The position numbers and the translations under genes are program-made. Positions 45,094 through 57,000 of a stretch of 64,000 nucleotides of DNA are shown piece by piece. Source of the DNA: Pisolithus tinctorius. Lineage: Eukaryota; Basidiomycota; Agaricomycetes; Boletales; Pisolithaceae. Numbering within the stretch: position 1 is the first letter of the stretch; the number at the start of each line of letters is the position of its first letter. The DNA is taken from assembly GCA_024663395.1 (NCBI GenBank), contig JANFAH010000023.1, positions 496,001 through 560,000 of the forward strand, written 5' to 3'. The notes below the pieces were generated by a model that did no database searches, was not told the origin of the DNA, and saw only the letters and a list, made by a program, of their open reading frames with translations.

Positions 45094-45895
45094 TTAGCTA
45101 TGGAATGGAATTGTGCAGATAAGGAAGTAACGCCCCGATACGTGGGCAAAGAGCTTTTTACATAAGAACTGGACCGTTGTCACTCACCGGATCTTTGTTA
45201 CATGTGGGAGACATTTGGGGAGCGAATAGCCGCTCTTCGAGGGTACATACATACCCCAAGTCATTGTGGCGATGCTGAACACCGCGACGAAGAACCTAAC
45301 ACCGTCCCTGAATCTTGTAAAAGGCCCCGCGTCATTTTGACAAAGACCAATCTGGAACTCCGCGTTTGCTGCCGTGAAAAAGTCCGGGGACGACAGAATC
45401 GCCAGCCCACGATATGTAGCTTGGTATTGCTCGATGTTCCAATGGACTTGCACTTGTTTCGCCGCACCGGCTTTGTATGGCCTTACGATGTCTCATAAAG
45501 CCATATGGTCCACCAATCCTGTCAGACCGATAATGAGTTGAGTCAGCGACTCAGCGGTTGCCATTCAACTGGAGGCCACACCTGAACGTTCGAACACCAA
45601 GTCATTATAAGAGTAAAGTGGTGGATTTGAACCTTGTACGCCGCAGCTGAAATATAGAGTACTTAAGAGCAGCGCTTGAGGGCAAGGATGATGTCAAGTC
45701 CATCAAGTCGTCTGGCACTGGGATTGGAAAATGCTTCTGATTTTGCTTGAAGTTCATCACGTGATCACTCAGATATCAGCTTGGCTGAATGACATCATCA
45801 CTGATCAGCGCTACTATCAGCCCTGCCGCACAGTGCAGCACCCTTGTTCCAATGACAAAGTGCGAAGATGATGTAGATTACAGAAAGGGTATCCG

Positions 45896-45907
45896 TTTTT
45901 TTTTTTT
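45896..45907. repeat. Poly(T) tract in U2
   Basis: Twelve T; the corresponding position in U3 and U5 has only a short T run, so length varies between copies. Confidence 0.7.
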
Positions 45908-45939
45908 CAACTTCCGTTACAACTAAACGCTGATCATCG

Positions 45940-47976
45940 TCGCTGATACCATCATGTCAATAGCGCTGACTTTGATTTCTTCAATTTGAGCACCGAGAAT
46001 CGAGATCGATCACCATGCGATCAATATTCTGTTTTTGATTCGACACCAGCTGCGGAGAGTATACATTCACGGGAAAGTTAGCAGACGTTGATCTCCTAAC
46101 AACTGTGGAGAGCAATTCTCGTAACGCTGGGTCCGATTGTTTATTTTTCCGGTTTCCTTATTCCTGTGGATGGCATGCTGTCAAAAACAACAGGGCGCCT
46201 TGCCCTCTACAGCATCCTGTCTTCGCTGCTTGCGCCCAAATCACAGGTTCGAAATCACGCACAAGCACACGTAGAGTTTGTCTCGCGCGAATGCTCAGTC
46301 AACGTATCACTCCCGGCCGTTCTAACTGCTTATTGCATACTCGGAGACGAAATTCGATGCTGATACGACCACTGTTTCTTCACGCTTTTATTTGCCCAAT
46401 TGTACCAAATCCCACTGCTGTGCAAGGTAGTTCCACCAACTACAGTGTAGCGCACGCCTGACATCCGAGGGAGGAAGTGATGGTCGCTGCACAGCAGAAT
46501 TCGAAGCGGCACACGCACACAAGTAGCGAAAACAAAGGCATGTGCGGGATTACAGTGCAAAAGCGGAGGTGAGTGCTATGGCAATGGGACCCAGTGACGA
46601 CAGTACTGGTAACGGCCTACGGTCGCGCGGAGATCTCTGTTTACATCACCTTTTGGAAACGTATGGTAAAAGAGGTCGTTTTCAGAGTCGATGGTGTGAG
46701 TGACTTTGAAGATCAAATTGCCTGCGGGTCAGGGATTAAAGTGCGCGGGACATAGATTGCCGCGAACCTTGCTAGTGGCTTTCTAGGCTAAGCAGCGCGA
46801 ATAGAACTGACACGCTTGTCTTTGGTCACTACGGACCACTCATTTGCCTCGCTCTTACCTCGTGCAGAGTTGCTTCGCAACTTCTGAGGGCCCCTCCAAT
46901 GCACATGCGGTCAGAAACCTACGTCATCTCTTGCAATTCCACATCCATTCGACCTTCCATCCAAGGTAGGCAATGCGGCAGCCACGCGGAGCCCCCTTGA
47001 TGAAGGAAGACTCATTAGAAGCCCGTGGAGTCGTACGTTAATCTGAGATGGATTTCTGTGCGCACGAAGGTGGAAAGTATTAAGGTTATGATCGACATGG
47101 AGTCACCTTTTCTATAGGTTCGGCGGCGGAATCAATGTATGCATACGCAGCTGGTATCGACTGGCGGTAGGGCTTAAGTCCTGTTAGGCTCCGAATCGGG
47201 GTACGACCCAGTAAGCACAGTATGTACGTGACATGCCAGGCTTATTTTCAGAAGTTAGCAACTAGATCAGTAGCACCAGGTTAAAGTTCTTACCATAAAC
47301 AAAATCTTGAGCAACATAATCGCACCTCCGCGAGAGAGGAAACGCTCAGCGGCCAAGCCCGTTGTCGCGGGAGCCTGTCGGAAGAGGCAGATGAAGTGTT
47401 AGAGGGACTGGTGTCAGGAGATGCATGTAGGCAATTCGCTTCGGCAGTCGGCGGTGCTGGCGGTTCCGCCGTCCAAGAAACCACTTACACACGGAGGCGA
47501 TGTAGTAGATTAGCTCGATACGCGCGATGTTTTGATCACTTGATCCCAACCCTCCCAGGTCCTCGCCTAGGGCTAACGTGAGTTTCGATCTTTGAGCGTG
47601 CCATCACTGATGACATTGCACACGTGGGCCAGGTCGCCTCGGTTTTGTTGGTACGCATTACTGGGTGTCACCGGTGTCGGTTTCTCAGGAATTGTTTAGC
47701 CAAGAAGCGGATTTGTTTGCGCAGAGAGTGGATCGAACGAACCGCAGACGAGGGGTTCAAGTGGAAAGATGGCAGCTTTGCAGACAGGCAGGCTCTGCTT
47801 CAGAAGCGACTGCGGCGGATTCGCAGACCAATCATATCGTTGCAGGCATGGCTGGCTTCTTCTGTGGCGTTTCAATTTTCTCACCTGCCAGTCATCTCTG
47901 CGGCGTGATCATGAAACTCCACGTTCACTGCCAAATATCTGCAACACTACTCCATATGGCCTACGATGTCTTGTAA
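45940..47976 (+). pseudogene. U2: copy of unnamed family U
   Basis: Shares blocks with U1, U3, U5 in the same order. There is an EIDHHAI block near 46010 (matching the better preserved one at 56490), a DFEDQIA..SGIKVRGT block near 46705, a LPRAELLRNF block near 46857 and an LRWISV-type block near 47045. The C-terminal block 47665-47895 is open (PVSVSQELFSQEADLFAQRVDR...). Several stops (for example the TAG after RGT at 46753) separate blocks that are continuous in U1. Function unknown. The paralogous stretch at 58.0-60.6 kb is highly similar over its whole length. Confidence 0.5.
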
Positions 47977-48409
47977 AACCATATCATCCACCAATCCTGT
48001 CAAATCAATGATAAGTTGAGTCGGTTGTTGCCGTTCAACCGGATGCCGCCTCTGAACGCCAAGTCATTATGAGACTAAAATGAAGACTTTGAGCCTTGCC
48101 AGGCCCCCGTAGCCGAAGGCCCGAAATATAGAATACCCAAGAACGGTGCTCGACGGCAAGGGCGATGTTGAGTTCATCAAGTCGTCCATGTGCTTGAAGT
48201 CCAGATATGTAGTGTATCGCTTGCTTACATACTATCTCAGAAGATATCAACTTGGCTGAAGACATCATCAATGAGTATTGGTCCATCGATCTATCTTGTC
48301 GCACGGCGCAAACATTGCGGTGCTTATGTATCCTTGCTCCGCGTCAAAGTGCAAACAGGTTGTAGGTTACAGAAGGGGCATCCTTTTTTCCCCACTTCCC
48401 TTGCAAAAC

Positions 48410-50120
48410 GCTGATCATGGTCGCTGACACTACCTTGTCATCAGCGCGGACTTTGATTTCTTCAAATTGGGCGCCGAGATCGATCACTGTTTGATTACTA
48501 TTCTGTTCGTTGATTCACCGTTGGCTGCGGAGAATCAATACTTACAGGAAAGTTAGCAAGCTAAGAACGGTGGGGTGCAATCCTTGCACACCGGGCGCGA
48601 TTGTCCATCTTTTCGGGTTCCTTACTCCTGCTAATAGAAGGACAGGGTACGTACCTGCTGTCAAAATCAAAATAAAAAAAAAACAGATCTTGCCGTCTAC
48701 AGCACCCTGTCTTTGCTGCTTGCGCCCAAATCGCAGGTTCAAGATCAGGCACAAGTACGCGTAGAACTAGTCTCACGCGAACGCTTGGTCAACGTGACAG
48801 TCCTGGCCGCTCCACCTGCCTATTGCATACCTGGAGACGAAATTCGATGTTGATAAGGTCACTGTTTCTTTACGCCCTCATTCGACCAATCGTACTAAAT
48901 CCCAGTGCTGTGTAAGGTGATTCCATCAACTAACCTTGTAGGTGGCTCTCTATGGTAATGTCAGCGCGAAATGGAACTGACACGCTTGCCTTTAGTCACT
49001 ATGGACCACCCGCCTCGTTCTTATATGGTGCAGAGTTGCTCCGTAACGTCTGACGACGCCTCTGATGCAGTCAGAAAGTTATGCCATCTCTTGGAATTCC
49101 ACATTCATTTGACCTTCCGTCCAAGATAGACAACGCTGCAGCCACGCCGACTCCCCTTCATGAAGGAAGACACGCGAAGCCTGGTGGAGTCGTACAATAG
49201 CCTGAAATGGATTTCTGTGAACATGAAGGAGCAAAGGATTAAGGTTCTGATTGACGTGGAGCCACCTTTTCTTCGGCAACAGAATCAATGTGCTTATACA
49301 GCTGATATCAATTGGCGGGAGACGCATTTGGCCGTGTAGGAAAACAAGGTGCCTGAGGAGGAACGCTGTTGTTCCTTAGCCTAAGCCCAGTTAGTCTCCG
49401 AATTGAAGTAAATACAGTAGGTAGTAGCGCTATATTAAAGTTCTTACCATCAACAGAACCTCACGCCTCCACGAAAGAGGGGAAACGCTCAACTGTCAAA
49501 CTCGCTGTCGGGAGTAGTTGAGGTGTCAGAGACACCAGTACTACTCAGGAAGTGCACGTAATTCACCTCAGAGGTCGGCGGTCTCGTACAAGTAGCTCCT
49601 GGCAGTTCCGCTGTCCAAGGAACGACCCACAGCATACGATGGCGTTATAGGTTGGCCCTTTGCACACAATGTTCTGATCAGATCACCTGGGTCCTCGTCT
49701 AAGGTGAACCTACGTTTCGATCTTTGCGCGTGCCATCACTGATGGCGTTCCATATAAGGGCCCGGTCCTCTTCCTTTCGTTCATAGGGTGCCACCAGAGT
49801 CGAGACTCCAGGAACTGTTTTACCAAGAAACGGATTGGTTCGCGCAGCAAGCGAGGCAATCGAATGAGCCGCGGACTGTAGCTTTACGGAGAAACGGGTT
49901 GAAGCCTTGGCTGTGACTTTCTACGCGCTCACTGCTTTCCGCGAACTGTGGCGCTGCAATTTTCTCACACAGAGCTCCATAATATTGGCATTTACTGTGA
50001 ACTTCCTGCGCGAGACTTAGGCACATCCAGGCGCTATCTCCATCCAAGTTGGACACAAATAAGTAAAATCACACACTGCAAGGGGTGCGACAGTAGAATG
50101 AGAGTTACAGGACGAGAACA
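48410..50120 (+). pseudogene. U3: copy of unnamed family U
   Basis: Same block order as U2, with a several-hundred-base deletion between about 48900 and 48950 relative to U2. The block at 49195-49275 is the clearest (LKWISVNMKEQRIKVLIDVEPP), retaining the Trp that is a stop in U1. Other blocks are frameshifted. No protein product is supported. Confidence 0.45.
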
Positions 50121-50475
50121 AGCAGCCTGATTGCGCTTTACAAGATAAAGTGTCTAACTGGAACCAAAAGACGTGACTGCCATCTACTTATTTATGAATG
50201 TATGATAACCGGTACATACATAGTGGCAGATCAAGCGCTCAGCGCTCAGCGTCGTTCATGACCGTATTCATAACTATGATGGAATGGAAACGGGTGCGTG
50301 GAAAGAACGAGCAACAATCAGAGGAAAGTCATTACACAAACAGTACAGTTAACGGGACCCCTTTTTGCAGTGTGCGCCAGTCCTGTGTGCTGACCAGAAC
50401 AAAGGTCTTTCAATATTCTCGAGCACACAATTAGGTCTCCGTACCCTATTAGGTGACAACAATCATTAACGTATC

Positions 50476-52478
50476 TCATTTTCGGCGACGGAATCCAAGC
50501 TCCACCACACGAAAGTGTTTCAAAAAAGACTTGCGCCTTAGTGGAGAGCGGCAACCACCGCATGTGAGAATGGTGTGACCCGACATGTTGACGACGCCGT
50601 GGGCAGAAGCCAGGTGGACCTGACAATCCCAGCTCACGAGTTCGTTGCATATACCCTCCTGTTCGTCTTTCCAAGGACAGGGCCTCAGATCGCTGAAAGA
50701 CTGTTGTGGAAGCCCCGAGGTTGCGAAGGTTGAAGGCCCAGTTATGGAGGGGTGTATCTGAGAAGCTTCCGATGGAGAGCTTGTCATGTTGGCTGTGGCA
50801 AGGGTGGCCACCGAACTGCCAAAAGTGACGACGGAGCTGGCACCGCCGTTGAGCGGTTCTAAGTATCCTGAGAAAAGACCAGGACACGCGGGGGGAACCT
50901 CATTGACTTGATCCGGGGTCACGGTAGGAACGTATTGTGCGAGCTATATGGAAAGCATAAGTGGTGGCTCTTGTGGTATCAAGTCAAACTTACGATGACA
51001 GGCCCCGCATCTGGAGAGTAGTGCTGGGAAATATGGTAATTTGGACCACTTTGCACACCGTCACAATGGCCAAAAAAGGTGGCGGTTTTCGGGGAGTCTA
51101 CGTGGTACGCCGACAGTACAGACATAGTTGACGTGCCCGATGTGTACAGTTGCTGGAATACGGTAACAAGCGTTCAGCTGGCCACATGGGGGATATGGAA
51201 ATGTGGATAGTCTCCTCACCGCCTGATGCCTTGGCCCATTTGAATACGACAACAGTGTCATCTTGCCAGAGGCGTGACAAATTCTATCCATCCTTTCATG
51301 GGTGTCCCCCCCTCCAGGGTGGAACACAGTACGATCGGGTGGGAGGGGTATCATCCTCACGTTCGTCGTGGTCCCATCAACGATATCTGGTACGAATGGG
51401 GGATATGCGGGCGTTGGAACGGCCCCGGCGAGCAGTCCCTGAGAAGACGATGGAGTGCAGTTGGAAAAAGGAGATAATGATTCATGTGCATCGTGCAAGG
51501 TTTGTCCACCCTGGTAGCCACGGGCTTCTCCGCGAGTTCCGAGATTAAAAAGGATCTCTCGATCAGTTTTCATATTCCACATCGATTCACCGTTTTGTAC
51601 ACTAGCGTCAGTGCAAGGTGAATGGGCGTCATGTGGCTGCAGCATAAAGTTCTGAACCTTAACACAACTAATCAGTAACCCAAGGCGGTACTCGCCAAAG
51701 TCAAGCCTACCATCGACGGCTCTCCATGTCCTTGGCCGTGACTGGTCGATGAAGCGACGGGAAGGGGATTATGTACCCCTACATTTTGAACATCCCAGTA
51801 CTGGACTCCATGCATCAGGTCGAGGGCATTAACCTGGGCGGCTGGGAGTGGACTTGCAAGGGGATGCTGTTGCACGAAGGAGAACTGTAATGTGTTAGCG
51901 ACCTCAGGGGATGCCAGTGGTCAAAGCCAAACATAAACCCACCACAGACGGCTCAACCTTGCCAACATCGTCAGCTAGGTATAGTGTGTCTAGAGCATAC
52001 TGGGAATGCGATAAGTGTCGTGGCGGGTAACTCGGCGGAGAAGCGATGTACATCTCTCGTTCCATGTATTCCTGGGGCAGGCGCAATAGCCGAGGTTTGT
52101 GCCAAATGGCTCGGAAAATGTTGATCATACTAGCAATCCCTTAGAAATCCCTTTAAGGTGGAAGAGATGGTAGGACGGCCAACCTCGGCTAAGATCACAG
52201 GATGACCTCTGAATACAGGATACGTCAAAAATCGGTACCCAAATGTGAAATGCCGCTCACGTCAATGGTGGGATGGTCCGGTCTTGATGCAGTACATCTT
52301 CGCCATTCGAGAAGTCCCTGGGTACTGCGCCATACAGCATGTAGTTGAGCTCACACTCCTGCTCTGAGGAAGCCACGTCCCGAGAGAACGATGGCGGCGG
52401 ATGGTCCAACGCGATTTGTATGTCGGGCGGCTGCGCGGGGTAGAATGAAGCCCTTGACTTGCTGGTGGAGCGGATCAT
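50476..52478 (-). CDS. Z9: subfamily B zinc-finger gene, last His of finger 2 lost
   Basis: Exon 1 52478-52261 and microexon 52208-52184 (25 nt) keep the family phase. The next exon starts after an acceptor at about 52131 (YDQHFPSHLAQ). It contains a two-base length difference from the 62.6-kb paralog, which introduces a stop near CSRHTIPS, so the 5' half may be damaged. Later exons lie at about 51880-51720 (LDLMHGVQYW) and 51650-51190. A further exon near 51110 and the last exon up to 50476 follow. Finger 1 is intact: CPWKDEQEGICNELVSWDCQ..HLASAH. Finger 2 has CGGC...KHFRVVE, where Glu replaces the final His ligand. The C terminus is basic (RRRK). Confidence 0.5.
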
Positions 52479-53619
52479 GAAGATCAGAATCAGACGGAAA
52501 AGCACTGGGTAAAAGGAGAGTGGAGCGCTACGAGGAATGAGACGGGTAGTGCCTTCAGCTGCACGAGGGTGCAATGCACTCCGTATTTAACATGTTGCGA
52601 GTGTGGAAATGCTGACACATTGCCACAGAAGCAGACCAATTGCGATAGTAAGATTCAATTCTAGAAATATCCCCGTAAAAATTGATGTGCGGGACGCGTC
52701 CGATCAAATACGTCGATATGCTATGTGACTGTATGGGGGATGATGATGGTGGCCGCGTCCTTGTATTTGTTGACGGTACATATCCGCGGAAGCACATAAT
52801 TTCTGGAATCTCCCGAAGATAAGCGATTTTTTGACAGGCCTCCAATGCGATATCGGAAGGTTCCATGCAACGCAGACCTTGAAGTAGGAGCCGATTCATG
52901 GGTAGCTTGTGCTGGTGGATTGCAGCGCCTGTTGATTGCGGATAAACGGGACGGCGTGACACTCCTGAAACCAATAGGGCTGAGAGCCCATAGCTTCCAA
53001 GGATCCACGCCACAGGAACTGATGACGAGGTAACACCAATTCTGTGGCATTAAACGCAAGTTCTCGTTCTTGGCGGTGGGCGTGGATCACTAGAGTCTGT
53101 GACAGGCAAGCACCTCGTGGCTCCGCGAACCTTCGATTAGAATATTTCGAGGTGATACTGGAAACAAAGCTATGTGACATGACTGACAATAGCCATCTTA
53201 GGTAAACCAGTCCACAGGAATAGGTGAGACAGTAGGTGAGAGCTGGCGAGCGAGAACAAGCGGCCTGGCTGTAGTGTAGGAGTTGAGGCGTGCTTAATTG
53301 ATAGGCAATATATCATTCGAAACCGAAAGATTGTGACTGCTTTGTATTTGCGGGTGTGTGACGACAGTAGTGGCGGATCGGCATCGTCATAAGCACATTC
53401 GTAGAATGGAACAGAGGAAGGTCGTATGAAAGGACGAGTAACGGTGACGAGGAAGTAATTGAAGCGGCTATATTAATGAGACCCCTTCTCCCCAGTGTAC
53501 GTCTAGCACGCGCACCGACAGGAGCAAAGCTCTGTCAGCTTTGTCGAATACAGGAGGTATCCGTAAGCCGTACCAGAACACAGCCATCCAATCCAAATCC
53601 TTGGGTTCTACGCGGCATT
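52479..53619. other. Shared upstream region of Z9; no assigned gene
   Basis: 52700-52930 aligns with 63300-63480, so the upstream flank of Z9 was duplicated together with that of Z11. A minus-strand frame at 53059-52721 is conserved in part (ALHGTFRYRIGG / ALHGSFRHCIG), hinting at an upstream exon. 53220-53330 resembles 50100-50170 and 60740-60790 (3' flank of Z genes). Confidence 0.4.
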
Positions 53620-55411
53620 TCACTTTGAGCGAGGGAATCGAAGATGTTTTTCCCTGTAATGCCTTAAGAAAAATTTGCGCAGCCGCATCTTGCCACAAGC
53701 ACCGCATCTGATGCGCGTACGAGCCGATATCTTGAAGATACCGTGGGCAGAGGCTAGATGGTCCCGACAATCCCGACCCACGAGTTCGCCACATATACCC
53801 CCCTGATCTTCCTCCCAAGGACAGTGCCTTAGATCACCGAAGGATTGTTGTGGAGGCCCCGGGGTTGCGGCGTTCGCAAACTGAACTAGGAGGGGGGGGT
53901 GTATGGGAAACTTCCGACGGAAAGCCTGCCATGCTGGCTGTGGCGAGGGAACCAACCGAATTGGTGGAGGTAACGACGGCACTAGCACCGCCGCCGAAGG
54001 ATTCTAAGTTTCCCTGGTCAAGAGCGGGATGCGAGGCAGGACCAGTGGCCTCAGTGACTTGAACCGGGGTTACGGAGGGAATGGATTGTGCAGACTGTCA
54101 GGTAACACGAAAACGGTCAGCGAGTAACCACCGTTGTAATACCAAGTCGAACTTACGGTGTCAGATCCTGGATTTGGGTAGTGGTATTGGGAGATCTCGT
54201 AGTCCTTTGCTGCACTTTGCACACGATCTGCGTGGCCGACAACGACAGCAGCGTTCGGGCAATTCATACGCAACGTCGACAGATCAGTCGTAGCTGGCAT
54301 ATCCAACGCACACGATTGCTGGAACATGGTAACAAGCGTAAGTTGGCTGCATGAAAGATAAATATAAGTAGTCTCTGTACCTCGGCTTCATCATCATACC
54401 AGATACGATCACTGATGCAGAAAATGACAGTGAGAGGCAGGACATTGCAGGGAATCGACGTGATGCCTACTCTGGTAGCGAAGAACTCGTTTGTTCTCCC
54501 AGAAAAGGTCCGTCTGGGAAGTGGCAGTAGCTGTTTTCTAGACCGTGAAGATAACAAGCAGACCAATCGGGTGCCGCCTCCGGGACGCGGTCGAGGATCG
54601 AAAACTCGGACTGAGAGAGCATGGTTTTGAAGGGGACGGTGGACTGAAAATAACGAGCTGGTGGGAGGGAGACGTTAGGAGGGCTCAAATATATACGGAG
54701 GCTTCGGATTTTCTAGAATATGGACCGTGGAAGACCTTCCAAGGATCCTAAGTGGAAAATACGGTGGCGTCCTTCGCAGTCAAATACCTCCTGACTTGGA
54801 GGTCAGGTAGGAACATGATTTGGCTAGAAAGGGTTCCATGCGAGACCGTTGGGAGGGCTGCCATACATATGGAGGGCATGGATCCTTCGGAACATCGACC
54901 TGGAAGGCAGTTCGGGTATCTATAACGGCTATGTGATGGCATCGTGCTAATTGAACGGAGGGCAGGGAAGGACGCAAACTGAGGAGAAAAGTAGTGGAAT
55001 CCTAAGCTGAAGGCGTTAAAAAAAGGTTAGTGGCAAGTCTTATGAACCTCCGGTAGCATTAACTTACTTCCAGAAACCCGTCAGTGCGCCACTTGTACAC
55101 CCCGCGATTGTGAATGGATAAGACCTTAAATCCCAATTGATCACCGAACCTCCTCCGACTGAACGAACAGGTCTCTGCTCTTGGTCGCAACCTCGTGTGA
55201 GGGTGGTCCGGTACCAGACAACCATTGGGAAGCCAGGTAGATAAGGAGCGATCGTTTGCAAGGATAATAACTCCAAACTACCCTTACAGCAAATATACAG
55301 GGTCTTGCTGAGGAGACCCCCAAAGGGGATACAGTCGCCTGTTGTACATGCTGGCGACGAGTTGATTTGTCGGGTTGGTATGTCCATTCGTAACGCCCTC
55401 CAACACTGCAT
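53620..55411 (-). pseudogene. Z10: subfamily B zinc-finger copy with a C-run frameshift
   Basis: The fingers are the best of subfamily B: CPWEEDQGGICGELV..DC..HLASAH and CGAC...RHYREKH, ending RSK at 53620. Upstream, the segment TPVQVTEATGPASHPALDQGN...GFPSEVS lies in another frame. The two frames meet in a run of eight C on this strand (about 53890), a likely indel site. Further 5', exon-like blocks end at GTAAGT (54156, SQYHYPNPGSDT), at 54378 (SDRIWYDDEAE) and at 55064-55411 (...CTSGALTGFW, GTAAGT donor). Whether the most distal block belongs to the same gene is uncertain. The microexon was not located. Confidence 0.5.
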
Positions 55412-56410
55412 CGGCGGTCTGCGGCAGTGATGGGCTCAGAAACATCCGGTAGAGTATACCGATCTGGAAATCCGGGTATTTTTTGCCTTTTCAGTTTGCC
55501 TATCGTCGCAATGGATCAATCAAGGCGGAGATCCATCGCTGGAGACTGTACTTACATGTTCACATGACCCCTTACGGCCCTCCAACCTTGCAACCTATAG
55601 ATAACAGTGCACGGGATAATGCTAAATCCCAGGTATCAGCAAGCAACTGCTTGGTATTGTGCAAATAGGCGCGGAGTGCGAGGTAGCGGCAAGGTTTTTG
55701 ACATGGGGGAGTGGGCTGCTTATCGATTGCCATCCGCCAGATATATGTTGGACACAGCGTCTATCGGCTAAGGACCTGCCAACAGACGCTCGTGGGGAAG
55801 CGAGCAACCAAACTCGCCTCGATATTGCTCCGTCTTGTGCAGCAGGCAATACAAGCCGTGCTAGCGACAGCAACAAGGAAGGACACTGCTTGGTGGGAGT
55901 TGTGCGCCGTCATACCAAAGAATGACCTGGGAGTGGCTGTTTTCTGACACAAAATCCGAGAACCAGAATGAATCCATGGTAACTGTTGAACCATGGAATG
56001 CTAACGAAGTTACGCTGAGTGCCATGTCAGTACAACATCGGGGAATATTGAACCATGGAATGCTAACCAAGAAGTTACCACTGGATACCATGTCAGTATA
56101 AGTAACCCGGAAAGGCTGTAAAACAGTGTACTTATACAACAGCGCCCCATTGGCACATCGTAAGGGCGATGTGAGACAAGTTCACGGCAGCATCACTATC
56201 ACGTGAGGTCATATCATTGATCATGTTGGCCAAATGATGGGCCACAAATCCGAAAAAAGCTGCTCCTGTGAGTCTGCTGTGTCAACGTGCAACACCGTCC
56301 TGTATTTTTCCATTGGTGTATCACGTCAAAGCACAAACAAAATCCCGATGCAGACGCAGATTACGATAGTTCTGATGATGTTTTTATTCGCTTGCAATAC
56401 CGGTCATCTT
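55412..56410. other. No assigned gene; tandem repeat
   Basis: Overlapping plus-strand frames of 78 and 88 codons (55659-55947) have no domain or paralog. A two-copy tandem repeat occupies 55986-56100. Confidence 0.35.
55986..56100. repeat. Two-copy tandem repeat (about 60 bp units)
   Basis: Both units contain TTGAACCATGGAATGCTAAC, then GTTAC and CCATGTCAGTA. The spacing differs by a few bases, so the duplication is not brand new. Confidence 0.75.
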
Positions 56411-57000
56411 CGCTGATACCACTACTTCAGTAGACACCCGCTCTTGTCGACGTTGACTCTGATTTTTTTGATTTGAACGCTGAGGTCGATTACCATGCTA
56501 TCTATCGGTTATTGAATCAACTGTTTGGCGCAGACGCCGAGGGTTTTCAGACAGGAAGGTTGACAGATTTGATCTTGTCGGCAGCAGACTCTGGCGTCGG
56601 GAGCACCATCAAAACAGATAGCGAAGAGAGCGATCTGCGTGCTCTTCTTACCGTCTTGAGCTGCGATGCACACCGAGTACGATTACTTCCTGATTTTAAT
56701 TTCTCAGCGTTCACTGATGGACAAAACGAGCACAGGATAATCCAGCTGTGAAGGCTCTCATAGGGTAGTACATGCTGTCAAAGATATCAGCGGATCTTAC
56801 CTTCCACAGCACGCTGTCTTTGCTGTTTGCACCAAAATTACAGGTTCAAAATCGGGCCCAAGCGCACCTAGGACTTGTCTTGTGTGAACGCTTGATCAGC
56901 ATGCCGGTCCAGGTCGTTCCCTCATTATCGTATGCTCGTCGACGAATCACAGGACGCAGTTGCAGATGTATGCCTTTTCACACTTTCATTTGATCAGGTC
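56411..57000 (+). pseudogene. U4: N-terminal fragment of family U
   Basis: The best preserved N-terminal block of the family: DVDSDFFDLNAEVDYHAI then YRLLNQLFGADAEGFQTG and SEESDLRALLTV, open from about 56431 to a TGA at 56749. The following 56770-57000 matches 46160-46380 and 58860-59060. The C-terminal half seen in U1-U3 and U5 is missing; family V sequence follows on the other strand. No recognised domain. Confidence 0.45.

Larger units (their letters stand above)
41948..45453 (-). pseudogene. V1: unnamed family V gene, interrupted by a Harbinger element
   Basis: One exon (about 45453-45188) reads HWNIEQYQATYRGLAILSS, DFFTAANAEFQIGLCQNDAG and GVRFFVAVFSIATMTWGMY and ends at a GTGAGT donor. 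After the transposon, an acceptor at 42211 leads into a short exon. A further exon (to 41948) follows: YLIWVTGFRHRQNWGMPSRG...LKEHTHDISTGTFIYLCG, ending at GTAAGG. Composition and paralogy to 57.0-58.1 kb indicate real coding sequence. The family is not recognised. The 2.9-kb insertion is in the intron, so the gene may survive only if the long intron is still spliced. The 5' end and the downstream exon at 41.6-41.9 kb are unresolved. Confidence 0.5.

Noticed and set aside
46240..46270. GGTTCGAAAT motif resembling a tRNA T arm
   Set aside because: No acceptor or anticodon stems fit, and the paralogs in U3-U5 have altered the motif without compensation. Not a tRNA.
47290..47549. Minus-strand frames over U2 and U5
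   Set aside because: Conserved only because the underlying U blocks are duplicated; substitutions do not favour these frames.
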